From: a candidate division FCPU426 bacterium
GTDB taxonomy: Bacteria; Oederibacteriota; JAAXVQ01; JAUVAV01
NCBI GenBank assembly: GCA_030619365.1
Contig: JAUXBQ010000104.1
Span: forward strand, 1 to 8,673
Direction: 5' to 3'
DNA: 8,673 nucleotides
The position numbers and the translations under genes are program-made. Below, one piece after another: positions 1 to 6,487 of this stretch. The notes beneath the pieces are model-generated. The model saw only the letters and a list, made by a program, of their open reading frames with translations. It was not told the DNA's origin and made no database searches. Each line of letters starts with the position of its first letter. The stretch's first letter is position 1.

Positions 1-32
1 AGCGTGAAGCGCAGAACGCCTTTCCCAAACAT
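1..32 (-). CDS. Start of an unidentified gene downstream of carB (5' end only)
   Basis: Only the first ten codons and part of the eleventh lie in the window: ATG at 32-30, reading MFGKGVLRFT and then a Leu codon (CTN) before the edge. A good Shine-Dalgarno sequence, GGGAGG on the minus strand (40-45), sits 7 nt upstream of the ATG, and the start lies 32 bp beyond the carB stop. No terminator is visible between the two, so this gene is probably cotranscribed with carB. The peptide is too short to identify; the basic, hydrophobic start would suit many proteins. The start is supported by its ribosome binding site and position, not by homology. Confidence 0.55.
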   Translation of the reverse strand, partial: MFGKGVLRFT

Positions 33-64
33 AGCAAAACCTCCCACTTGTGTACTTTCCCCGC

Positions 65-3000
65 TTACGCTAGATATTCCTGCAAAGACTTGACGCCTAT
101 TTCGCTTTGCTTGGCCGCCGCAATCCCCTCCACCGTGGCCTGGGCGGCCGCGACCGTGGTGATATAGGGCACCTTTTCCCGGATCGCCAGCTTGCGGATG
201 TAGCTGTCGTCGTGGATGCTCTCCTCGCCCGAAGGGGTGTTGATGATCATGCCCACCTGTTTGTTCAGGATATCGTCGGTAATCGAGGGGCGGCCCTCAT
301 GCAATTTTAAGGTGGTTTCGCTGGTAATATTGTGTTTTTCCAGGAATTTCTGCGTCCCCCGTGTGGCCAGTATTTTAAAGCCCAAGTCGCTCAGCTTTTT
401 GGCAACGGGCAATATGGCCTCTTTTTCCCGGTCCGAGACGGAGAGCAGGACCAGCCCTTCCTTGGGCAGCTTCAGGCCCGTGGCTTCCTGGGCTTTATAG
501 AAGGCCTCGCCGAAGGTAGTGGCCAGACCGAGCACTTCGCCCGTGGCTTTCATTTCCGGACCCAGCACGGGGTCCACCACGTGGAACATGTTAAAGGGAA
601 AAACCGCCTCTTTCACTCCCATATGGTTATTGGTTTTTTTCACGGAAACGTCCAGGTCCTTTAACCGCTTGCCCAGCATGACCTGGGTGGCGAGCTTGGC
701 CATGGACAGGCCCATGACTTTGCTGACCAGGGGAACGGTCCGGGAGGCCCGGGGGTTTGCTTCCAGGATGTAGACCTGGTCCTTGACAATGGCGTATTGC
801 ACGTTCATCAGGCCCACGACCTTCAAGGCCTTGGCCAGTTTACGGGTGTATTCTTCCATCTGTTTGAGGGCGTGCGCGGAAATGGTCCGGGACGGAACCA
901 CGCACGCGCTGTCCCCGGAATGCACGCCCGCCAGTTCGATGTGCTCCATGACCGAGGGGATCACGGTGTCTTCGCCGTCCGAAATGGCGTCCACCTCGGC
1001 CTCGATGGCGTCCTCGAGGAATTTGTCGATGAGCATGGGATACTCCGGGCTGACCTCGGCCGCGCGCGCCACGTAGTCCAGGAGCATTTTTTCGTTGTAC
1101 ACGACGCGCATGCCGCGCCCGCCCAGGACAAACGAGGGTCTCACCATCAAGGGATAGCCGATGCGGCCCGCGACGTTCAGGGCTTCGTCCACCGAGCGCG
1201 CGATGCCGCTTTCCGGCTGGGGTATGCCCAGCTCTGTAACAATATCCTTGAATTTTTCCCGGTCCTCGGCCAGATGGATGCTTTCCGGACTGGTCCCTAA
1301 AATCTTCACCCCGGCTTCGGCCAGCTCCCGGGCGATATTCAGGGGCGTTTGTCCGCCAAACTGAACAATTACGCCTTCCGGTTTTTCTTTTTCGTAAATG
1401 CTGAGCACATCTTCCACGGTCAGGGGTTCAAAATAGAGTTTGTTCGAGGTGTCGTAATCCGTGGAAACCGTCTCCGGATTGCAGTTGACCATGACCGATT
1501 CCAGGCCCTCGTCCCGGATCGTGAAGGCCGCGTGCACGCAGGTGTAATCGAATTCAATGCCCTGGCCGATGCGGTTGGGACCGCCGCCCAGGATCATGAT
1601 CTTTTTGTTGGGGGAAACCGGGACCCGGTCTTCCTTTTGATAAGTGGAATAGTAATAAGCGCCTTGCGCGCCGCTGACCGGGACTTCGTCATACGCTTCC
1701 TGCTTGCCTGCTTTGAGGCGCTGGTTCCGGATTTGGGCTTCCGGCACGTCCAGACATTGGGCCAGGTATTTATCCGAAAATCCCTGTTCCTTGGCCAAGA
1801 GCAGTACCTGGTCGGGCAGCAGTTTGCCCTTATACGCCAAAAACTTCTGCTCGGTTTCGACCAATTCCTTGATTTGCTCAATGAACCAGTGTTTGACCTT
1901 GGTCAGGGAAAACAGTTCCGCCACGGACATGCCCTGGCGCAGGGCCTCGTACATGTGGAAATAGCGTTCGCTGGAGGGATTGGCCAGTTTGGCCCTTAGT
2001 TCGCTCAGGTTCATTTCGGCGAATTTCTTCACGCCCAAACCGTATCGCTTGTTTTCGAGCGAGCGGATGGATTTTTGGAATGTCTCCTTAAAATCCTTGC
2101 CAATGCTCATGACCTCACCCACGGCTTGCATCTGGGTGCCGAGATTGTCCTCTACTTCGGGAAATTTCTCAAAAGCCCAGCGCGCGAACTTGGATACCAC
2201 GTAGTCCCCGCTGGGCTGGTATTTGTCCAGCGTGCCCTCTTTCCAGTAGGGCAATTCTTCCAGGTTCAGACCCACGGCCAGCTTGGCGGAAATGCGGGCA
2301 ATGGGGAACCCCGTGGCCTTGGAAGCCAGGGCCGAGGAGCGGGAGGTGCGGGGATTGATCTCAATGACCACGATTCGCCCGTCTTCGGGATTATGCGCGA
2401 ACTGGATATTCGTGCCCCCCACCACGCCGATGGCATCCACAATTTTATACGACATGTCCTGGAGTTTGGCCTGGAGTTCCTTTGCTATGGTCAGCATGGG
2501 CGCCACGCAGAAGCTGTCGCCTGTATGCACGCCCATGGGGTCAATATTTTCGATAAAACATACGGTGATTTTGTTGCCCTGGGCGTCGCGTACGACCTCC
2601 AGCTCCAATTCCTCCCAGCCCAGCACGGATTCCTCCACCAGGACCTGGTGGACCATGCTGGCGGCCAGTCCACGGGCCGTTATGACGCGTAATTCCTCGT
2701 GGTTAAAGACCGCGCCGCCGCCCGTGCCGCCCATGGTATACGCGGGCCGCAGGACCACGGGGTAGCCGAGCTCTTCGGCAATGCGTTCCGCCTCTTCCAC
2801 GGAATGGGCGGGGTCGCTTTTGGGCACGGGCAGTCCGAGCTGGGCCATGGTCTGCTTGAAGGTGATGCGGTCCTCACCCCGGGCAATGGTGTCCGCGGTT
2901 ACGCCGATCAATTTCACCTGGTATTTGTCCAAAATTCCACGCTTACTCAATTCCGAGGAGAGATTCAATCCGGTCTGGCCGCCAAGATTGGGCAGCAGGG

Positions 3001-3253
3001 CGTCCGGACGCTCCTTGACAATGATTTTTTCCAAGACTTCCACGTTCAGAGGCTCAATGTAGGTGTGGTCCGCCATGCCCGGGTCGGTCATGATGGTCGC
3101 CGGATTTGAATTGACCAGCACCACCTGGTAGCCTTCCTCTTTCATCGCTTTACAGGCTTGTGTGCCCGAATAGTCGAACTCGCAAGCCTGGCCAATAATG
3201 ATAGGTCCTGATCCTATTACCATGACTTTGTGGATGTCCGTTCTGCGCGGCAT
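65..3253 (-). CDS. carB: Carbamoyl phosphate synthase, large (synthetase) subunit
   Basis: This 1062-residue cytoplasmic enzyme makes carbamoyl phosphate from bicarbonate, two ATP and ammonia, for pyrimidine and arginine synthesis. The ammonia is channelled from the glutaminase subunit CarA. Length matches the family (E. coli, about 1073). The duplicated synthetase halves are clear. The first opens with MVIGSGPIIIGQ (11-22) and carries the ATP-grasp loop MGGTGGG (174-180) and EINPR (298-302). The second opens with IMILGGGPNRIGQG (552-565) and carries GGRGMR (711-716) and EANPR (831-835). Between them is the oligomerisation segment (about 400-550). The C-terminal allosteric MGS-like domain (about 935-1062) keeps T964, T967, K983 and N1005, which align with the E. 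coli effector-site positions T974, T977, K993 and N1015, so nucleotide control is plausible. The ATG is preceded by AAGGAG at 7 nt. No carA, pyr or arg gene adjoins it in the window, so carB is not in a carAB operon here. Confidence 0.98.
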   Translation of the reverse strand: MPRRTDIHKVMVIGSGPIIIGQACEFDYSGTQACKAMKEEGYQVVLVNSNPATIMTDPGMADHTYIEPLNVEVLEKIIVKERPDALLPNLGGQTGLNLSSELSKRGILDKYQVKLIGVTADTIARGEDRITFKQTMAQLGLPVPKSDPAHSVEEAERIAEELGYPVVLRPAYTMGGTGGGAVFNHEELRVITARGLAASMVHQVLVEESVLGWEELELEVVRDAQGNKITVCFIENIDPMGVHTGDSFCVAPMLTIAKELQAKLQDMSYKIVDAIGVVGGTNIQFAHNPEDGRIVVIEINPRTSRSSALASKATGFPIARISAKLAVGLNLEELPYWKEGTLDKYQPSGDYVVSKFARWAFEKFPEVEDNLGTQMQAVGEVMSIGKDFKETFQKSIRSLENKRYGLGVKKFAEMNLSELRAKLANPSSERYFHMYEALRQGMSVAELFSLTKVKHWFIEQIKELVETEQKFLAYKGKLLPDQVLLLAKEQGFSDKYLAQCLDVPEAQIRNQRLKAGKQEAYDEVPVSGAQGAYYYSTYQKEDRVPVSPNKKIMILGGGPNRIGQGIEFDYTCVHAAFTIRDEGLESVMVNCNPETVSTDYDTSNKLYFEPLTVEDVLSIYEKEKPEGVIVQFGGQTPLNIARELAEAGVKILGTSPESIHLAEDREKFKDIVTELGIPQPESGIARSVDEALNVAGRIGYPLMVRPSFVLGGRGMRVVYNEKMLLDYVARAAEVSPEYPMLIDKFLEDAIEAEVDAISDGEDTVIPSVMEHIELAGVHSGDSACVVPSRTISAHALKQMEEYTRKLAKALKVVGLMNVQYAIVKDQVYILEANPRASRTVPLVSKVMGLSMAKLATQVMLGKRLKDLDVSVKKTNNHMGVKEAVFPFNMFHVVDPVLGPEMKATGEVLGLATTFGEAFYKAQEATGLKLPKEGLVLLSVSDREKEAILPVAKKLSDLGFKILATRGTQKFLEKHNITSETTLKLHEGRPSITDDILNKQVGMIINTPSGEESIHDDSYIRKLAIREKVPYITTVAAAQATVEGIAAAKQSEIGVKSLQEYLA

Positions 3254-3313
3254 GGGTGCACTCCTTGTTTTGATATCTCCTGGTTAGGCAGGAATTTTCT
3301 GTCAGGTTGAAAT

Positions 3314-3333
3314 CGGGATATTTTATATCGCCG
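3314..3333. repeat. Inverted repeat in the carB leader
   Basis: The arms are CGG+GATAT and ATATC+CCG around a TTT centre, with one unpaired G (3330) in the right arm. If transcription starts at the TATAAT at 3351-3356, this element lies in the carB 5' leader about 10-30 nt after the start. There it could be an operator or a small hairpin. It could also be an A+T-rich coincidence, since the inner arms are only 5 bp. Confidence 0.3.
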
Positions 3334-3350
3334 ACCGGCTTTAGGAAAGC

Positions 3351-3356
3351 ATTATA
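3351..3356 (-). promoter_or_regulatory. Candidate -10 box for carB
   Basis: The minus strand reads a perfect TATAAT, about 95 bp upstream of the carB ATG, giving a predicted leader of roughly 90 nt. No good -35 hexamer is found at 16-18 bp; TTGCCC is present but about 23 bp away. If real, the promoter may need an activator, or may be used by a sigma factor with weak -35 demands. Confidence 0.4.
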
Positions 3357-3397
3357 TTGCTAACTGAGTGCTGCCAGAAGGGCAAACTGGCCTGTCA

Positions 3398-3410
3398 GCA
3401 TAATTTATGC
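3398..3410. promoter_or_regulatory. Perfect 13-bp palindrome, candidate operator
   Basis: GCATAA-T-TTATGC is an exact inverted repeat with 6-bp arms. It is about 42 bp upstream of the carB -10 box and roughly 200 bp upstream of the plus-strand operon start. The placement fits a dimeric regulator acting on one or both divergent promoters. No regulator is encoded nearby and I do not recognise the site as a known box. Confidence 0.35.
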
Positions 3411-3482
3411 GAAAACTTGCATTTCAGCTACAGATCAATTTGGCCGTCTTCCTCCCTTTTTTGTAAAACTTAAATTTTTCTG

Positions 3483-3513
3483 TTGATAAAGGGAGGTCAA
3501 CTGTGCCAATAAT
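3483..3513 (+). promoter_or_regulatory. Weak candidate promoter for the plus-strand operon
   Basis: TTGATA (3483-3488, five of six matches to the -35 consensus) and AATAAT (3508-3513, five of six to the -10 consensus) are separated by 19 bp, longer than the ideal 17. A start near 3520 would give a leader of about 93 nt before the first gene. No other plus-strand pair in the region is better. Confidence 0.25.
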
Positions 3514-3612
3514 GAAAACCTCTTCTCTGCCGCCCTCTGCTGGGAAGTGTGGTAAATATTTAAAAAATACGCTTGAATCAGGAGCGGATTCCGCGATTCA
3601 CAAGGAGGACGA

Positions 3613-4851
3613 ATGTTCGAGACCTTGGGAGCGTCATTACCGCAGGAATGGCAGGGTTTGTTCCAACTTTTGATCCTGCCCGTGGCTTGGATACCCACGG
3701 TGCAGGGCTATCTGCTGCAGTCTGCTTGGCCTTTTATTTCTCTCTGGGATATGCTTCCGAAACGGATTTTCCTGCTCTTGCCCGTCCTGCTGCTCATCAC
3801 CGGGCTGTGGTCAACCATGCTGGGCGTCTATACCTTCCCTTTCCGCTCCCAGCGCATTCATTTTATCGCTTCCATGGCTTTGAATTGGTGGGACCTGCTG
3901 AAAGCCACGTGGCTGTTCTGGGTGGGTATTTTTCGCTTCATCTTCCTGGCCTTCGGTTGGCTGTACGGATTGGTCGTCATGACATTCAGAATCTTTTTCG
4001 AATTCGTCAAGGAATTGCTCTTGTTTCCTTTTCGCATCGGCACGCAATTCTCGAGCAGGTATTTTCAGCCCGGGGTCCCCTGGCTGGCCGTGATCCTCAC
4101 GATTTTTTGGGCTTTGCTGGAGGCCCTGATTTTCACCTATGTCCTGCTCCCCACTATTTCCGAGGTTTTGAGCGACCTGGTGGGCCTGGAAACGCACACA
4201 TTTCTCGCCCCCGTTTTGTTCGTTATGCTGTTTCTGCTGGTCGCGGGCAGCTTCGCCTGCTTACAGGTGCTCGCCGAATCGATCCAACAAAGAAATATCA
4301 AGCAGATTATTCAAATGTTGCTGGTGGAGTTTTTCGTCATGTTTTTGGAGGTCTTCTTTCTCTACCGCGAGCTGGTGGACGCGATCACGCCGTGGATCGC
4401 CCAGCACACGGATGAAGCCTTCCGCATGGGATTGATTTCCACCCTGTTGTTCGCCACCTTCGCTTGGCTGGGCATGCGCGGGATGACCTGGTTTTTGTTC
4501 GGGCGTTTCGGAACCCCTTCCTTGCTGGCCATTATGGCCAGGCAAAAATTGCAGGGCACCGAGGTCGTGGAGGAAAAAAGCAAACAACCGGAAATGCAGT
4601 GGGCCAAGCGCCTTTTGGAAATATTCAAGAGTGACATTGAATGGTTCCAGCGCAATAGCCGGGAATTGGCCGAAGTCGCCGTACTGCCGGTCCTGCAATT
4701 GTTGGCCGTGGCTATCAATTTCATGATTATCCTGCTCGCGGGAGAAAGCATTTTTAAAATTCCCTTTAAAAACCTGGACGAGGCGATGGCCAGCCAAGAG
4801 GAAATACTGACCAAATTAGGCTTAAAAAAAACCAGCTCTCCCCGCACGTGA
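3613..4851 (+). CDS. Unrecognised polytopic inner-membrane protein
   Basis: I do not recognise the family. The 412-residue product is strongly hydrophobic and rich in aromatic residues. Probable transmembrane segments are near 51-72, 99-122, 156-179, 197-220, 231-250, 272-296 and 356-376, with a possible extra one near 15-30. A hydrophilic, charged stretch (about 308-352, with EVVEEKSKQ) separates the last two segments, and the C-terminus (about 380-412) is soluble. There is no cleavable signal peptide and no transporter or enzyme motif that I can name. The start is well fixed: a full AAGGAGG (3602-3608) sits 4 nt before the ATG. It is the first gene of a three-gene cluster, 35 bp ahead of a VWA lipoprotein gene, suggesting joint work at the envelope. 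Near the 3' end an A8 tract makes the last eight residues sensitive to indels. Confidence 0.85.
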   Translation: MFETLGASLPQEWQGLFQLLILPVAWIPTVQGYLLQSAWPFISLWDMLPKRIFLLLPVLLLITGLWSTMLGVYTFPFRSQRIHFIASMALNWWDLLKATWLFWVGIFRFIFLAFGWLYGLVVMTFRIFFEFVKELLLFPFRIGTQFSSRYFQPGVPWLAVILTIFWALLEALIFTYVLLPTISEVLSDLVGLETHTFLAPVLFVMLFLLVAGSFACLQVLAESIQQRNIKQIIQMLLVEFFVMFLEVFFLYRELVDAITPWIAQHTDEAFRMGLISTLLFATFAWLGMRGMTWFLFGRFGTPSLLAIMARQKLQGTEVVEEKSKQPEMQWAKRLLEIFKSDIEWFQRNSRELAEVAVLPVLQLLAVAINFMIILLAGESIFKIPFKNLDEAMASQEEILTKLGLKKTSSPRT

Positions 4852-4886
4852 GCCGGGAATCACCAGGTATCGGAGGATGAGGCGTC

Positions 4887-5657
4887 ATGACCTTGCTTAA
4901 ATCCGTAAAACTCGCACTCGTACTGTTGTTTATCCTGTCCTCGGGTTGCACGTTCGAACCGCCCAAGACCACGGGAGGTCGTTTGTCCATCTTTGTCGGT
5001 ATCGACATCAGCGGTTCGTTCCGGACCAAGCCGGAATTCCGGGACGCGCTCGAATTTCTGTCTTACTACATTTACGCCCACCTTCACCAGTTGGGCGAAC
5101 TGAAGAAACCCAAGGCCCTATTCGTCGCTTCCATTGGCGGCGATTATCCCGATGATCCCCAGATCTTTCATTCGCTCTACGATTTCGAGGGCAAAAGTGT
5201 GAAGGAAATCCATAAGGATCTGCGGAAATGGTTTGACGAAAGAAACCGGTTGACTGATTTCAACACTTTTTTCAAGGCCATCGCCAAGCAGGTTAAAAAG
5301 CGGAACCTCACCCTCACTCCCCTGTCGATCCTGATTATCAGCGACGGGATCCCCGAAGGCACGAACGTTAAAAAAGGCCGGGCCGGGCGCTTATCCTATT
5401 CTAAAATTGATCTGGACCCCTTGGAATACTTGGCCAGGAACGTCACGGTCCGATTGCTCTATGCCTCGGCCAAGGCTGGAAAGAATTGGGAGGATTACGT
5501 CCCCCGCAAACGGGTCCGCTTGTGGACCGCGGCGGACCAGGTGATGAAAGGCTGGCGCTCCCAACTGGTTCCCGGTAAGCCGCCGGAAGAGCAGGATAAA
5601 CTCTTCGAGTGGATTAAATACAACGTTGATTACCGGGTGCGGGTGAAAAAATTCTAA
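4887..5657 (+). CDS. Probable lipoprotein with a von Willebrand factor A domain
   Basis: The 256-residue product starts with a short basic N-terminus and hydrophobic core, then LSSGC with a candidate lipidated Cys21. Ser rather than Leu at -3 makes the lipobox imperfect. From about residue 33 the sequence reads as a VWA fold: strand LSIFVGID leads into the MIDAS motif D40-x-S42-x-S44, a Thr that fits the third MIDAS position lies at T127 (in TDFNTFFKAI, or T123), and strand SILIISDG ends with Asp153. The metal site therefore looks intact, implying a divalent-metal-dependent ligand or partner. Residue 22 is Thr, not Asp, so in proteobacterial terms the lipoprotein would go to the outer membrane. 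GGAGG (4872-4876) lies 10 nt before the ATG, and GAGG (4879-4882) 4 nt before it. It lies 35 bp after the membrane-protein gene and probably shares its mRNA. The partner and process are unknown. Confidence 0.8.
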   Translation: MTLLKSVKLALVLLFILSSGCTFEPPKTTGGRLSIFVGIDISGSFRTKPEFRDALEFLSYYIYAHLHQLGELKKPKALFVASIGGDYPDDPQIFHSLYDFEGKSVKEIHKDLRKWFDERNRLTDFNTFFKAIAKQVKKRNLTLTPLSILIISDGIPEGTNVKKGRAGRLSYSKIDLDPLEYLARNVTVRLLYASAKAGKNWEDYVPRKRVRLWTAADQVMKGWRSQLVPGKPPEEQDKLFEWIKYNVDYRVRVKKF

Positions 5658-5673
5658 GCCGGAATGTTAAAAC

Positions 5674-6483
5674 ATGAATCCACGACCGAGTGGAAACATG
5701 CAAAATCCCAGAAAATACGGAAACCCACCTTTTAAAATCGCGATTATTCACGGCGGGCCGGGTGCGGCCGGCGAGATGGCGCCTGTGGCAGAGGAACTAT
5801 CTGCAGAGTATGGTGTGCTGGAGCCTTTTCAGACCAAAAACTCCCTGGATGGGCAGGTTGAGGAGTTAAAAGGAATTCTGGAAAAGCAGGCTTCCCTGCC
5901 CGTCACCCTGATCGGCCATTCCTGGGGCGCGTGGCTAAGCCTGGTGGTCGCGGCCCAGTTTCCCCTACTCGTGAAAAAACTTATTTTGGTCAGCAGCGCG
6001 GGATTCCAGACTGACAGCGGCCTGAGAACACAGGAACGCAGATTTCAGCGTATGACCAAACAGGACAAGCAAACCTTGCTGGCGCTGACCCAAGACTTGC
6101 GCACCCCGGATCAGACTGATAAAAACGAGGTTTTCAAACGACTGGGTAATTTATTCTCGAAAATTGACGCCTATGACTTGGTTGATACCCAGGATGATCC
6201 CATTATCTATCAATACGACATATATCAAGCAATATGGCCGGAAGCTGAGGAATTGCGGAAATCGGGTAAGCTGCTGGAGTATGCAGCCAAGATTACCTGC
6301 CCGGTCCGGGCCATTCACGGGGACCATGACCCGCACCGGGCCGCGGACGTGCAAGGACCCCTTTCGGCCCAGCTTAAAAATTTTCATTTTATTTTATTAA
6401 AAAAATGCGGACACCGGCCCTGGCAGGAGAAACATGAGCTAGCGGTTTTTTTCGAACGATTACGATCCGAATTGCTGAACTGA
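5674..6483 (+). CDS. Alpha/beta hydrolase (HGGPG, GHSWG type)
   Basis: This 269-residue soluble enzyme of the alpha/beta hydrolase fold has HGGPG at 26-30 (oxyanion-hole region, typical of proline-iminopeptidase-like and related hydrolases) and the nucleophile elbow GHSWG at 81-85 with Ser83. The candidate acid is Asp219 in GDHDPH, with Asp217 as an alternative, and the His is His247 in CGHRPW. The triad is complete and in the usual order. Residues about 111-206 form a helical cap that would set substrate choice, but they give no clear clue, so peptidase, esterase or lactonase are all possible. There is no signal peptide, so it should be cytoplasmic. It follows the lipoprotein gene by 16 bp. 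The ribosome binding site is weak for this ATG; an in-frame ATG at 5698 (residue 9) is a possible alternative and loses nothing of the domain. Its stop is 4 bp from the end of the convergent gene. Confidence 0.88.
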   Translation: MNPRPSGNMQNPRKYGNPPFKIAIIHGGPGAAGEMAPVAEELSAEYGVLEPFQTKNSLDGQVEELKGILEKQASLPVTLIGHSWGAWLSLVVAAQFPLLVKKLILVSSAGFQTDSGLRTQERRFQRMTKQDKQTLLALTQDLRTPDQTDKNEVFKRLGNLFSKIDAYDLVDTQDDPIIYQYDIYQAIWPEAEELRKSGKLLEYAAKITCPVRAIHGDHDPHRAADVQGPLSAQLKNFHFILLKKCGHRPWQEKHELAVFFERLRSELLN

Positions 6484-6487
6484 GCGT

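Larger units (their letters stand above)
3254..3612. other. Divergent intergenic region between carB and the membrane-protein operon
   Basis: This 359-bp stretch separates the start of carB (minus) from the start of the plus-strand operon and is more A+T-rich than the genes beside it. It holds a perfect TATAAT for the minus strand, two inverted repeats (3314-3333 and 3398-3410), a weak plus-strand promoter candidate (3483-3513) and the ribosome binding sites of both genes: AAGGAG for carB and AAGGAGG at 3602-3608 for the plus-strand gene. I found no RNA gene and no long conserved-looking frame. One short plus-strand frame with a ribosome binding site is treated as a finding only. Confidence 0.7.

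Noticed and set aside
1349..2692. Long plus-strand frames opposite carB (216 and 205 codons)
   Set aside because: They are antisense to an unambiguous, full-length carB and have His/Phe/Gln-rich readings produced by its codon bias.
3435..3698. 87-codon minus-strand frame in the intergenic region
   Set aside because: It runs opposite the start of the membrane-protein gene and across its control region, with no recognisable domain.
3573..4415. 280-codon plus-strand frame starting at TTG upstream of the membrane-protein gene
   Set aside because: It overlaps the well-supported membrane protein in another frame, has no ribosome binding site that fits, and its Arg/His/Pro-rich composition is typical of an out-of-frame reading.
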